64,000 bases of DNA from JBEBVQ01 sp037190845 (GCA_037190845.1 JBBCJI010000026.1:1-64000); one strand, 5' to 3'. Positions 26,401 through 34,759 are shown, counted from the stretch's first letter. Numbers and translations: made by a program. Notes: generated from the sequence alone by a model not told the origin.

Positions 26401-27288
26401 GATCGTGTCGATACCCATATCGAGAATCATGGAAACATTATCCTCATCAAGCACATTATCCCGGTCGAGTACAATCTCATTACGCTCAATGGAAACCACT
26501 TCACCGGTATCTTCATCCACAAAGTCTTCCGTCCAGCTACGCAGTACACGTGCCGCCAGGCGGCGACCTATATTGGCTTCGAGTATCTTCTTATCCACTT
26601 TCACTTCATCGGCCATACCAAACAATTCCAGGATATCCTTATCCGTTTCATAACCGATGGAACGGAGGAGGGTTGTCACCGGGAATTTCTTTTTACGGTC
26701 AATGTACGCATACATCACATTATTGATATCCGTGGCGAATTCCATCCACGCTCCTTTGAAGGGGATGACACGGGCGGAATATATTTTAGTCCCGTTAGGA
26801 TGCACGCTCTGGCCGAAGAACACGCCAGGCGAGCGATGCAACTGGGATACGACTACACGCTCTGCACCGTTGATCACAAACGTACCACGCGGAGTCATGT
26901 AAGGAATACTGCCGAGGAATACATCCTGCACGATCGTTTCAAAATCCACGTGCTCCTCATCATTACAGCTGAGGCGGAGTTTGGCTTTTAACGGCACAGA
27001 GTAGGTGAGCCCCCGCTCCATACATTCGTCAATCGTGTAACGGGGCGGATCAATAAAGTAATCCAGAAACTCAAGGACGAAAATATTTCGGGTATCTGTG
27101 ATCGGGAAATTTTCCTGGAACACACGGAAAAGCCCTTCATTGTCACGCTTGTCAGGTGTCGTTTCCAGTTGGAAGAAATCCTTGAAAGATTGCAACTGGA
27201 TAGCAAGCAGATCCGGGGTATCTGCGACATCGTGGATCTTAGCGAAATTGACGCGTCCCGTTGCGGTTCTTTTTTGTGTTGTAGCCAT
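23476..27288 (-). CDS. rpoB: RNA polymerase beta subunit
   Basis: 1270 residues from the ATG at 27288 (MATTQKRTATGRVNF). An upstream in-frame ATG at 27333 would add 15 residues (MGFSCCYQRV...) with no likeness to RpoB. The rifampicin region is recognisable (FGTSQLSQFLDQTNPLSE, HKRRISALGPGGLSRERAGF). So are the catalytic segments (GRNLKVAFMPWKGYNFEDA; KVGDKMAGRHGNKG) and the C-terminal VLVNELRGLGLEL. The usual rifampicin-sensitive residues (Q, D, H and S of that region) appear unmutated by eye. Unlike the common rplKAJL-rpoBC order, no ribosomal-protein gene precedes it. A consensus promoter lies 146 bp upstream. Confidence 0.99.
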   Translation of the reverse strand: MATTQKRTATGRVNFAKIHDVADTPDLLAIQLQSFKDFFQLETTPDKRDNEGLFRVFQENFPITDTRNIFVLEFLDYFIDPPRYTIDECMERGLTYSVPLKAKLRLSCNDEEHVDFETIVQDVFLGSIPYMTPRGTFVINGAERVVVSQLHRSPGVFFGQSVHPNGTKIYSARVIPFKGAWMEFATDINNVMYAYIDRKKKFPVTTLLRSIGYETDKDILELFGMADEVKVDKKILEANIGRRLAARVLRSWTEDFVDEDTGEVVSIERNEIVLDRDNVLDEDNVSMILDMGIDTIFLQKEEVSGDFSIIYNTLNKDTSNSELEAVQHIYRQLRGSDAPDDETARGIIEKLFFSDKRYDLGEVGRYKINRKLGLDINIEKKVLSKEDIISIIKYLVRLTNGKAEIDDIDHLSNRRVRTVGEQLFAQFGVGLARMARTIRERMNVRDNEVFTPIDLINARTLSSVINSFFGTSQLSQFLDQTNPLSEITHKRRISALGPGGLSRERAGFEVRDVHYSHYGRLCTIETPEGPNIGLISTLCVHAKINEMGFIETPYRKVKEGKVDMKHQYYLSAEEEDDAKIAQANVAMDDKGNFVEEKVKSRQTGDFPILDREEVEFMDVAPNQIVGLSASLIPFLEHDDANRALMGSNMQRQAVPLIRPEVPIVGTGLEGKAARDARIQIHAEGNGVIEYVDANEIHVRYTRTDKARLVSFEDDLRVYTLTKYKKTNQSTSITLRPCVRKGQKVKDGDFLTEGYATRDGEIALGRNLKVAFMPWKGYNFEDAIVINEKVVRDDWFTSIHIDEYELEVRDTKLGEEELTPDIPNISEEATKDLDENGIIRVGAHVGEGDILIGKITPKGETDPTPEEKLLRAIFGDKAGDAKDASLKAPSGTEGIVISKQLFQRAKKDKNSKVREKAALERIEATHEKNLEALKSLLLEKLMTLLKDKVSTGITNNFGEPVISKGGKFSSKTLGSVDYANVNPLGWTGDDEIDGQINLLLHNYNIKFNEELGRYKREKFNLSIGDELPAGVLKLAKVYLASKRKLKVGDKMAGRHGNKGIVARIVREEDMPFLEDGTPVDIVLNPLGVPSRMNLGQIYETVLGWAGEKLGLRFATPIFDGAHTDEIVDLIGEAGLPEFGHTYLYDGETGERFHQKATVGIIYMIKLHHMVDDKMHARSIGPYSLITQQPLGGKAQFGGQRFGEMEVWALEAYGAANILQELLTLKSDDIMGRAKTYEAIVKGDNVPKPGIPESFNVLVNELRGLGLELKFE

Positions 27289-27433
27289 AATATAGTAATG
27301 TAAAACGCGTTGATAGCAACAAGAAAAACCCACACCAAAAGATACCTTCTTTCAGTATAGGTCAGATTGTTATCAACAGCTTTTTTGGGTCAATATTCTT
27401 TTTTGCACGTGCTAGCTCCCTGCAAAGGGACGG

Positions 27434-27465
27434 CAAAGATAAACAAGACTGTAATAATAAGCAAA
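27434..27465 (-). promoter_or_regulatory. Promoter of rpoBC
   Basis: On the minus strand TTTG (27465-27462) is followed after 20 nt by TATCTTTG (27441-27434), an exact match to the Bacteroidota consensus. The leader to the rpoB ATG would be about 140 nt. The remaining gene-free stretch to 27690 shows nothing else I can support. Confidence 0.75.
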
Positions 27466-27697
27466 TTTTATTCCAAAAATCCGATTGCCTGTCGGTAATA
27501 CCTAAAAATCATCCGGGCAACATCAAATCGTATACAAATACTTTCGCCATAGAAAACATGAAGAATAAGATATTCTGATATTTACCACCTGTTAACAAGC
27601 CATTTCAACAAGAACATAACCATGTGAAAACAAGAAAATTAACAACAGCACAACACATGTACACTCAAATATTGATCAAAAAAAAGCTGTTAAAATT

Positions 27698-27727
27698 TTT
27701 GTTTTCTCATTCTGATTACTATTTTTG
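27698..27727 (+). promoter_or_regulatory. Promoter of the first small Cys-rich lipoprotein gene
   Basis: TTTG (27698-27701), 18 nt, then TATTTTTG (27720-27727). The predicted start point lies about 18 nt before the ATG at 27753, which rules out the longer in-frame start at 27624. Confidence 0.7.
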
Positions 27728-27752
27728 CCTTCAAATTAAAAAACAAAAGACA

Positions 27753-27965
27753 ATGAAAAAACTTACCCCCCTCGTTCTGGCAGCCGCGTTCGGTGCTCTG
27801 ACGTTTACATCTTGTAAAAAAGATTACACTTGTGATTGCAAAGTCAATGGCGAATCTGTAATCAAGTATGACATTAAAAATGCTAAAAAGAAAGATGCAG
27901 AAGCTGCTTGTGAAGGTTATAGCATTACAACGGCTGTAGGAAGCTATTCCTGCTCCCTGAACTAG
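27753..27965 (+). CDS. Small cysteine-rich lipoprotein (70 aa)
   Basis: MKKLTPLVLAAAFGALTFTSC is a lipoprotein signal with the lipid Cys at position 21. The mature peptide (about 50 residues) has the pattern CKKDYTCDC..., then KYDIKNAKKKDAEAAC and a final C (YSCSLN). That gives several cysteines that could pair in the periplasm. It is a paralogue of the next gene, sharing CKKDxTCxC, a tyrosine before a basic helix, and KKDAxxAC. Function unknown. A strong bidirectional terminator follows. Confidence 0.8.
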   Translation: MKKLTPLVLAAAFGALTFTSCKKDYTCDCKVNGESVIKYDIKNAKKKDAEAACEGYSITTAVGSYSCSLN

Positions 27966-27992
27966 TAGTAGTTCTGAAGTACTCTTTTTTCT

Positions 27993-28030
27993 AAAAATAA
28001 AGCCCCGAATCGTTCGGGGCTTTATTTTTT
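27993..28030 (+). terminator. Strong rho-independent terminator
   Basis: A perfect 17-bp stem (27993-28009 with 28013-28029; core AAAGCCCCGAA / TTCGGGGCTTT) with a 3-nt loop. It is flanked by an A run and a T run, so it can work in both directions. Confidence 0.92.
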
Positions 28031-28123
28031 AATCATTTTCGGGTAAACACTCCATTTATACTTTGTCTTGGCATAATTTTCAAGACATCATAACTAATAC
28101 ATCACCTAACTAACAAAAAGCCT

Positions 28124-28351
28124 ATGAAACGCTTAAAAATCCCGGGTCTTATTGTGTCAATTTCCTTTTTAGCGTTAACCGCGTGCAAAAAAGATCATAC
28201 ATGTACCTGTATCACTACTGTTATAGGAGCTTCTGCTACTAAAACATATGACTTACCTAATCAGACCAAAAAAGATGCAACCGAGGCATGCGACAGATTT
28301 GAAAAGGACGCAAATGACACTGGCATCGGAACAACTAATTGTAATTTGTAA
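28124..28351 (+). CDS. Small cysteine-rich lipoprotein (75 aa), paralogue of the preceding gene
   Basis: The signal MKRLKIPGLIVSISFLALTAC has the lipid Cys at 21. The mature part repeats the pattern of its neighbour: CKKDHTCTC, then KTYDLPNQTKKDATEACDRF and a terminal C (TTNCNL). The spacing of the KKDA-C helix relative to the N-terminal CxC is nearly the same, so the pair arose by duplication. Each has its own terminator region. A loose TATACTTTG lies upstream. Function unknown; a small periplasmic or outer-membrane factor is possible. Confidence 0.78.
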   Translation: MKRLKIPGLIVSISFLALTACKKDHTCTCITTVIGASATKTYDLPNQTKKDATEACDRFEKDANDTGIGTTNCNL

Positions 28352-28370
28352 ATGGCCAGGGAGGCATAAA

Positions 28371-30617
28371 CTATTTTTTATACTCCCTGCTGTTTATTTC
28401 TTCGTTTTCCATGTGGTAGAGCACTGCTCTTATCTCAGTAAAAGAAAAGGCCTCTCCCAGCGCTGATCTTATTACCCCGGCCTGTCGTTGCCCGGAATGA
28501 AGTACCGCATTACGGATTGCCTGCTCATTTTCTTTCGTTACAAACAGAGATAAAGCAACCTCCCCGGTAACGATATATGGCAACAGGTGTCCTTCTATCG
28601 TACTCTTCGCCAGATTCCGTTCCTTTGCAATTTCCTCTATACCCTTACCCTTTTGGAGTAACTCAAGGGATATGCTTTTGCTGCTTTCCTTTTTTTCTTT
28701 TTCCGGCTTACCGGCGCCGGCAACCGGCACTGATACTTCAGGTCTTGCTGCCACCTGCTCAAGCAATCTGCCGGGATCATCTCCTCTGGCCAGGCCATCT
28801 GCAAGTAATGCAGCCTGGCTGATTTCATACTTTTTCCGGGAAAACGCGTTGTATAATAGCTGTAATGCACTGAGATACTTTTTCACCTTGCCCTTTACCC
28901 TCATGGCTTCATAATGTTCCTGCCATGATACAAGTAAAACATCTGTCAGCGGCAGAAAGTAAGCCGTTGCCGCATGTACCCTTTGCGCCAGATACTGATA
29001 ATGATCCTGATGTGCTACGGAAAGAATACCCGCCAATTGGTTACGAAAACGCGCTCCGGTCTTCACCAGTTCCGCAACGCTCCGGAGTATGAATGCCGAC
29101 CACGCCACTGCACTTTCCTGATCCGGAACACGCCGTCCGTTATGCGCCTCATGAAATTCGCGGCATAACACCGCTATGGACTCCCAACTGTAACTTTTGG
29201 CCAATCTGTCACCTATGAAAACACGTTGTGCATCCTGTAATTGCCGCTGCATTTCAGCAGCCGGCATACGCATATCAGACAGGATCATAATCCGCTCATC
29301 AGTATGCAATGCTGCCTGTGTGATTTCAGAAGACAACACCAGTCCGCTCATGGAAGTAAGGCGGCTCAACGCTACATATACCTGCCCCGGCGCAAAGGAA
29401 GTGCCGGCATCTACAATCGCTTTTTCAAACGTAAGGCCCTGGCTTTTATGGATTGTGATCGCCCAGGCCAGACGTACCGGGTATTGCCGGAAGCTGCCCA
29501 ACTCTTCCTCCTCCACCCGGTCTGCCTGTTCATCATACCGGTAACGGATGTTGCGCCAGGTCTCCTTTTCAAGCTGCATCTCTGTATGGTCATCCGGAAA
29601 ACGGACATAAATATCCGTTCCCTTTATCCGGCTCACCCGTGCAATCCGGCCATTATAATACCGCCGCTGCTCTCCTTTATCATTCCGGATAAACATGACC
29701 TGCGCCCCGACCTTCAACACGAGTGCACGGGCAGCAGGCAATGCCTGTTCATTAAATTCCCCGCTAAGCTCCGCATCAAAAGTGTGCACTTCCGCCTGTA
29801 GTCTGGCCAGTTCCGAATTATTGATCTTATCTGCCTTGTAATTATGGGATGTCAGGATAATATACCCGTCTTCCGGCTCCGGGTGAAAAGACGGATCGTA
29901 GCGACGGTTGAGCAGTCTCAGTCCGTCTTCATCCACAATGCCATTCCGGATGCTGTTCAGCAATTGAATAAATGTATCATCCCGCTGTCTGTATACCTGC
30001 TCCAGCTCAATATATAACGGTCTTGCCACCTCCATTACCCGAGCGTCAAAAAAGAACAGGCTCCGGTAATAAGCGCTAAGCATGCTCCATTCATCATCTT
30101 TCACAACAGGAGGTAGCTGGTGCAGATCTCCGATGTAAAGCACCTGAACCCCGCCAAAGGGCACATCCGGCTTACGACGGAAATAACGCAGGATACCGTC
30201 TACCGCATCCAGCAGATCAGCCCGCATCATGGAGACCTCATCAATAATGAGTAATTCCAGCTCTTCGAATAGTTTCCGCTTTTCCCGGCCTACCCGGATA
30301 TTTTTCAGGATGGTATTGAGGTCAGTGCCCTGGGCCGGCCCAAGACTAAACATGCCACCCGGCCGCGACTCCGGAACAAATGCACCAAACGGCAACTGAA
30401 AAAACGAATGCAGCGTTACGCCGCCCGCATTAATCGCCGCTACACCTGTCGGCGCTACTACGGCTGTTTTTTTCGAAGTATGCTCCCGTATATGCTTAAG
30501 AAAAGTAGTCTTGCCCGTACCTGCCTTCCCGGTCAGGAATACATGACAAGCTGTATGCAATACGAACCCGGCAGCCATATCAAAAATAGCATTGGTCTGA
30601 GTACGGGATGAAGCCAT
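28371..30617 (-). CDS. Pif1/RecD-type DNA helicase with C-terminal HTH domain
   Basis: 748 residues. SF1B helicase core: Walker A GKAGTGKT at 30-37, Walker B LLIIDEVSMMRADLLD, QLPPVV (motif III), and the C-terminal TIHKSQGLTFEKA with YVALSRLTSM (motifs V and VI), typical of Pif1-like 5'-3' helicases. Residues about 645-735 (KGKGIEEIAKERNLAKSTIEGHL) form a helix-turn-helix domain like that at the C-terminus of RecQ and related helicases. The protein probably acts in replication or repair and may bind structured DNA. It has its own promoter and is monocistronic. Confidence 0.9.
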   Translation of the reverse strand: MASSRTQTNAIFDMAAGFVLHTACHVFLTGKAGTGKTTFLKHIREHTSKKTAVVAPTGVAAINAGGVTLHSFFQLPFGAFVPESRPGGMFSLGPAQGTDLNTILKNIRVGREKRKLFEELELLIIDEVSMMRADLLDAVDGILRYFRRKPDVPFGGVQVLYIGDLHQLPPVVKDDEWSMLSAYYRSLFFFDARVMEVARPLYIELEQVYRQRDDTFIQLLNSIRNGIVDEDGLRLLNRRYDPSFHPEPEDGYIILTSHNYKADKINNSELARLQAEVHTFDAELSGEFNEQALPAARALVLKVGAQVMFIRNDKGEQRRYYNGRIARVSRIKGTDIYVRFPDDHTEMQLEKETWRNIRYRYDEQADRVEEEELGSFRQYPVRLAWAITIHKSQGLTFEKAIVDAGTSFAPGQVYVALSRLTSMSGLVLSSEITQAALHTDERIMILSDMRMPAAEMQRQLQDAQRVFIGDRLAKSYSWESIAVLCREFHEAHNGRRVPDQESAVAWSAFILRSVAELVKTGARFRNQLAGILSVAHQDHYQYLAQRVHAATAYFLPLTDVLLVSWQEHYEAMRVKGKVKKYLSALQLLYNAFSRKKYEISQAALLADGLARGDDPGRLLEQVAARPEVSVPVAGAGKPEKEKKESSKSISLELLQKGKGIEEIAKERNLAKSTIEGHLLPYIVTGEVALSLFVTKENEQAIRNAVLHSGQRQAGVIRSALGEAFSFTEIRAVLYHMENEEINSREYKK

Positions 30618-30689
30618 AACACAAAAACAGAATTACTTATTAATCAGAATTAATAATTGATTAATAATTATAAACAAAGTCGTAAAATC

Positions 30690-30720
30690 CAAATATAGCT
30701 AATAAAACGGGATTCACAAA
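30690..30720 (-). promoter_or_regulatory. Promoter of the Pif1-type helicase gene
   Basis: On the minus strand TTTG (30720-30717) is followed after 19 nt by TATATTTG (30697-30690), an exact consensus match about 75 bp upstream of the ATG. Confidence 0.7.
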
Positions 30721-30739
30721 CAAAAACAATGGCAAACAA

Positions 30740-31420
30740 CTAAAGCGATGGCTTTCGGGCGCCAAACAAAAGGCTGCCAACACGCACCATAGTACTACCC
30801 TCCTCTATTGCAACGGTATAGTCACCGCTCATCCCCATCGAACAGGTTTTAAAATAGTCTTTCCCAAGAAAATACGACTGCTGAAGATTACGAAACACAT
30901 CGTACAGATGTTTAAATTCGGCACGTACCTGTTGTATTTCTTCTGAAAAACTGGCCATCCCCATTACCCCGCAGATGCGAATATTATTATAGCTACCGGA
31001 TTCGGTATAATGATCCAGCAATTGTATTATTTCCTTTTCATCCAGACCAAACTTCGATTCTTCTTCTGCAATGTATACCTGCAACAAAACATCAATGATC
31101 CGGTTGTTCTTTTTGGCCTGCTTATCAATCTCCGCAAGCAGCTTAGCACTGTCTACCCCATGCACCAGATGTACGAACGGAGCTATATATTTTACTTTAT
31201 TGGTCTGCAGATGACCGATAAAGTGCCAATGAATATCTATGGGCAGTTCCTTTTGCTTATCCACCAGCTCCTGTACGTAGTTCTCTCCAAAATCTCTTTG
31301 TCCAAGCTCATAAAGCCTGCGGATATCCTCCACAGGCTTGACCTTTGAGACTGCGACCAGAGTGACCTGCTGCGGATCAAGCAACGATTTCAGGTCATGC
31401 CAGGCAGCTTTATTTACCAT
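30740..31420 (-). CDS. YggS/PLPBP-family pyridoxal-phosphate homeostasis protein
   Basis: 226 residues from the ATG at 31420 (MVNKAAWHDLKS). A longer frame to 31492 adds residues unlike the family. It is a single-domain fold-type III PLP protein: Lys26 in LVAVSKVKP binds PLP, and FGENYVQEL, WHFIGHLQTNK, GVMGM and SMGMSGDYTVAI are family signatures, with the last binding the phosphate. It has no known catalytic activity and buffers PLP and amino-acid pools in the cytoplasm. Between it and panB lies an A/T-rich repeat with no clear promoter. Confidence 0.93.
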   Translation of the reverse strand: MVNKAAWHDLKSLLDPQQVTLVAVSKVKPVEDIRRLYELGQRDFGENYVQELVDKQKELPIDIHWHFIGHLQTNKVKYIAPFVHLVHGVDSAKLLAEIDKQAKKNNRIIDVLLQVYIAEEESKFGLDEKEIIQLLDHYTESGSYNNIRICGVMGMASFSEEIQQVRAEFKHLYDVFRNLQQSYFLGKDYFKTCSMGMSGDYTVAIEEGSTMVRVGSLLFGARKPSL

Positions 31421-31430
31421 AGTAATTATT

Positions 31431-31520
31431 ATTTGAACATTTGAAAATAAAAAAGCGGGATCACGTATGCTATATGATATACACTTTAACACACAGTATC
31501 CGCTCCATGCGTTTTCAAAT
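31431..31520. repeat. Weak A/T-rich inverted repeat with TTTTCAAAT (copy D)
   Basis: ATTTGAAAA (31439-31447) pairs with TTTTCAAAT (31512-31520). It shares the motif of copies A and B and overlaps the panB stop codon region. The pairing is only 9 bp over a long loop. Confidence 0.35.
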
Positions 31521-32335
31521 TAATACTGTTCCTGCTCATTCGGAAAATCTCCCTGCTTGACATCGCCGATGTAACGTGCTGTCGCGGCTTTAATATCATC
31601 ATACAGGTTCATATACCGCCGCAGAAAACGGGGAGAGAAATCTTTCGTAATACCCAGCATATCGTGCATCACCAGCACCTGCCCGTCTACATGCATACCA
31701 GCACCGATACCAATAACCGGAATACGCAAGGCTTCAGCCACTCTTTTACCGAGTCCGGCCGGTATCTTTTCCAGCACTAAAGCAAAACACCCGGCGTCTT
31801 CCAGCAGCTTTGCATTTTCCACCAGACGCTCCGCTTCTTCTTCTTCTTTGGCACGTACCGCATAAGTGCCGAATTTATAAATAGACTGGGGCGTCAATCC
31901 CAAATGTCCCATCACAGGCACACCTGCGCTGATGATCCTTCTGATAGAATCCACTATCTCTGCTCCGCCTTCCAGTTTAATACCATGGGCGCCCGCTTCC
32001 TTCATAATACGGATAGAGGAATTCAGCGCTTCCTTACTGTTGCCCTGATAGCTGCCAAAGGGTAAATCAACAATGACTAAACAACGGGTAATAGCCCGCA
32101 CAACACTTTGTGCATGATAGATCATCTGGTCGAGCGTGATAGGAAGCGTTGTTTCATGACCCGCCATTACATTCGAAGCCGAATCTCCGACGAGCAATAC
32201 ATCTATGCCGGCATCATCAAATATCCGGGCCATGGAGAAATCATAAGCCGTCAGCATGCTGACCTTTTCTCCATGTTGCTTCATCCATTGAAGCGTATGC
32301 GTAGTAACTCGTTTTATCTCTTTATGTACAGACAT
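31520..32335 (-). CDS. panB: 3-methyl-2-oxobutanoate hydroxymethyltransferase
   Basis: 271 residues. A TIM-barrel PanB enzyme with MLTAYDFSMARIFDDAGID, the metal/substrate loop LLVGDSASNVMAGHETT, DLPFGSYQ, KLEGG and GHLGLTPQS, all family signatures. It transfers a hydroxymethyl group from methylene-tetrahydrofolate to 2-oxoisovalerate to give ketopantoate, the first committed step of pantothenate and CoA synthesis. The length is usual. No panC or panD is nearby, so the pathway is scattered in this genome. Confidence 0.97.
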   Translation of the reverse strand: MSVHKEIKRVTTHTLQWMKQHGEKVSMLTAYDFSMARIFDDAGIDVLLVGDSASNVMAGHETTLPITLDQMIYHAQSVVRAITRCLVIVDLPFGSYQGNSKEALNSSIRIMKEAGAHGIKLEGGAEIVDSIRRIISAGVPVMGHLGLTPQSIYKFGTYAVRAKEEEEAERLVENAKLLEDAGCFALVLEKIPAGLGKRVAEALRIPVIGIGAGMHVDGQVLVMHDMLGITKDFSPRFLRRYMNLYDDIKAATARYIGDVKQGDFPNEQEQY

Positions 32336-32356
32336 GGTGTAAAAGTAAGGCTGATT

Positions 32357-32427
32357 AATGGAAAATTGAGGATTGAAAGTTGAAAATTAATACCTCATAT
32401 TTCACTTTCAATGCTCAATTTTCCATT
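32357..32427. repeat. A/T-rich inverted repeat between panB and the T9SS gene (copy C)
   Basis: AATGGAAAATTGAG (32357-32370) is exactly complementary to 32414-32427. After one mismatch, ATTGAAAGT (32372-32380) pairs with ACTTTCAAT (32404-32412). It lies between divergent genes. Confidence 0.65.
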
Positions 32428-32502
32428 TTCAATTCCCAAAGAAGGTTTGTACAAAATTCATCAATTGCTTACCTTAGACGGGAAATTTTCAATCATTACT
32501 TC

Positions 32503-33489
32503 ATGAAAGCGATTTGTTTACTGCTGTTTATCATACTGGTACAACATACACTCTCGGCACAGGATATAAAAGGTGAAATGGAAAACTGGCGCAATTACAG
32601 ATCAGGATTTCCATTCCCGACCATACAACTGGAAGCGCCGGATGGCTGGCACGGGCTTGATTCTCTGGTCGTGGTGGGCGTGCAGCTCATGCAATTGTCT
32701 GGCGGAGGAGGGACTGCGACACCCGTCAAACAGGTATATAAATCATCCGACGGACGAAACGGGACACAGGCCGCCATGCTCATCAGCAAAGAAATGGACA
32801 GTCTCGGCGTAATACCCGGAGTACTATCCAATGCCCAGATAGGCGTAGATATTATGGCAGTCATGGGTGGTGGAGAAATAATGGATGCCATCAGCTATAC
32901 CGGAGGCACACTGATCAGCAACCGCATTACCAGCATTGAAGCCTGGGTTAAATATCAACCATCAGGAAACGACAGTGCATCTGTTTTTGTAGCAGCAGTT
33001 TTGACCGGACGAGGCGCCGGCGGAGCAGATTCTCTGATCGCCGCAGGAGCAACTACGATCGGCTCCACCAATGAATATATTGCCGTTACGACACCCCTCA
33101 TTTATACTGATCCAACTACTGTTCCGGACAAGCTGATCATAGGCTTCAGCAGCAGCTCAGGTGAAAATGGTACAGACGGAAGCACATTATACATAGACGA
33201 TGTAAGCATCATCGGGGGAACAGACGCTCATATCAAGAAATCATCCGCTTATGAGAAACAATACATCCAGTGCTATCCGAACCCGGCAACCGGGGTCATT
33301 CACCTGAAATCCTCTGCAGGACCTGTAACCTGGACAGCATATGAACTAACAGGAAAACAGATTCACCAGGTTACCTTTACCGGCACAACAATGGCAGATT
33401 ATTCGATATACCCTCCCGGTATGTATATATACCGTGTAACAGATCATAATGGGATAGTATTGCAAACAGGAAATTTTACGCTGTTATAA
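32503..33489 (+). CDS. Secreted T9SS type A protein with PCMD-like domain
   Basis: 328 residues from the ATG at 32503 (MKAICLLLFIILVQHTLSAQ, a clear signal peptide). A longer frame from 32380 crosses the A/T-rich repeat and is not credible. The mature N-terminal part has GEMENWRNY, APDGWHGLDSL and later STLYIDDVSII, the pattern of the PCMD (putative carbohydrate metabolism) domain, a beta-sandwich of secreted Bacteroidota proteins. Residues from about 250 (IQCYPNPATGVIHL) form a type A sorting domain. It is probably a surface or secreted carbohydrate-binding protein. No enzyme motif is visible. Confidence 0.82.
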   Translation: MKAICLLLFIILVQHTLSAQDIKGEMENWRNYRSGFPFPTIQLEAPDGWHGLDSLVVVGVQLMQLSGGGGTATPVKQVYKSSDGRNGTQAAMLISKEMDSLGVIPGVLSNAQIGVDIMAVMGGGEIMDAISYTGGTLISNRITSIEAWVKYQPSGNDSASVFVAAVLTGRGAGGADSLIAAGATTIGSTNEYIAVTTPLIYTDPTTVPDKLIIGFSSSSGENGTDGSTLYIDDVSIIGGTDAHIKKSSAYEKQYIQCYPNPATGVIHLKSSAGPVTWTAYELTGKQIHQVTFTGTTMADYSIYPPGMYIYRVTDHNGIVLQTGNFTLL

Positions 33490-33498
33490 CGTTATACG

Positions 33499-33526
33499 GT
33501 AGAGGCGCAATGCATTGCGCCTCTAC
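33499..33526. repeat. Perfect 28-bp palindrome (GTAGAGGCGCAATG type)
   Basis: Each half is GTAGAGGCGCAATG, with no loop. It lies in the short gap between convergent genes and belongs to the GTAGGGGCG-type intergenic repeats. It could fold into a hairpin in RNA from either side. Confidence 0.8.
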
Positions 33527-33544
33527 GTGTTGATACAATTACAA

Positions 33545-34756
33545 TCACACGATGATTGCCGTTGCCGCAACCCAACCACTGCTCCACGCGTGTTGAAAAT
33601 TAAACCCGCCGGTGATACCATCCACATCCATAATTTCACCGGCAAAATATAAACCGGGAACAAGCCGGCTTTCCATGGTCTGCGGGTTGACCTCCGGCAA
33701 TGATACACCACCACATGTCACAAACTCTTCCTTGAAGGTTGTTTTACCCTTCACCTCATATACATCATGCAGCAGGTTATGATGTAACCTTTGTTGTTGT
33801 GCTGCAGACAATTCGCCCCAACGCGTCGTATCGGCAATCCCGGCACGGAATACCATATAAGCCCACAATCGCCTGGGCAGACCAAACGGATCTTTGCGTG
33901 CCACCTGCTGTTTGCCATGATCCTGACGTACCGAAGCAAAAAACGCTTTCAGATCCTCATCACGAAGCTCATCCAGCCAATTGACCTGTATGCTGAAATG
34001 ATAATTCAATCCTGACAATTCGCGGGCAGCCCAGGCAGACAACCGTAAAACCACCGGGCCGCTCATACCCCAATGCGTTATGAGCAGAGGCCCCCGTTCT
34101 GTGAATTTTGTCCCACAGATCCTCACCCTCGCTGCCGGAACACTGATTCCCATCAATTCCGTAACCGGATGGCCGGGTATATTAAATGTAAACAGGGAAG
34201 GAGCCGGAGGCTGCACTGCATGTCCCAGCATACGTACCCATTGATACGCATCGTCTTTCGGAAAGCCACCACAAGCAATCAGCACTCGATCGGCCTGGTA
34301 GCTGCTGCCATCCATAAAGTGTACAAAAAAAACACCGTCTGCCTTTTCTATATGGCGAACTGTTTTATGATATTGTACCATGACGCCCTGTCGGGCCATC
34401 TCCTGCTGCAGACAATCTATAATCGTTTGCGCGTTATCCGTCGCAGGAAACATCCGCCCGTCAGCTTCTGTTTTCAGCATGACCCCCCGCTGCACAAACC
34501 AGTCGATCGTATGCTGTGGCGTAAAATGGTACAATGATTTTTTCAGCAATGATTTTCCCCGGGGATAACGGGTAAGCAGATCCGGCACATCAAAACAGGC
34601 ATGGGTCACATTACACCTGCCGCCGCCGGAAACCTTCACCTTCTGCAACAGACGGCCTGTTTTTTCGAACAGCACCACCTCCCTTCCCTCCGTACGGGGT
34701 ATATTAGCTGCTGCAAAACATCCGGCTGCACCACCGCCTATAATCGCAATACGCAT
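33545..34756 (-). CDS. HI0933-family FAD-dependent oxidoreductase
   Basis: 403 residues. The N-terminal dinucleotide-binding motif is IAIIGGGAAGCFAA, followed by VSGGGRCNVTHA, a signature of the HI0933 flavoprotein family. TGGFNFQHAWSSG near the C-terminus completes the FAD site. Members of this family (also called BaiN-like or aminoacetone oxidase family) have few defined substrates; flavin oxidation of small molecules or steroid-like compounds has been suggested. The gene follows the malic enzyme gene after 3 bp on the same strand and is cotranscribed with it. No particular substrate is implied by the sequence. Confidence 0.92.
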   Translation of the reverse strand: MRIAIIGGGAAGCFAAANIPRTEGREVVLFEKTGRLLQKVKVSGGGRCNVTHACFDVPDLLTRYPRGKSLLKKSLYHFTPQHTIDWFVQRGVMLKTEADGRMFPATDNAQTIIDCLQQEMARQGVMVQYHKTVRHIEKADGVFFVHFMDGSSYQADRVLIACGGFPKDDAYQWVRMLGHAVQPPAPSLFTFNIPGHPVTELMGISVPAARVRICGTKFTERGPLLITHWGMSGPVVLRLSAWAARELSGLNYHFSIQVNWLDELRDEDLKAFFASVRQDHGKQQVARKDPFGLPRRLWAYMVFRAGIADTTRWGELSAAQQQRLHHNLLHDVYEVKGKTTFKEEFVTCGGVSLPEVNPQTMESRLVPGLYFAGEIMDVDGITGGFNFQHAWSSGWVAATAIIV

Positions 34757-34759
34757 GAA

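Noticed and set aside
28357..28389. CAGGGAG/CTCCCTG pairing as a terminator after the second small lipoprotein gene
   Set aside because: Only 7 bp with a 19-nt loop holding a T run, and it overlaps the helicase stop codon; too weak to call.
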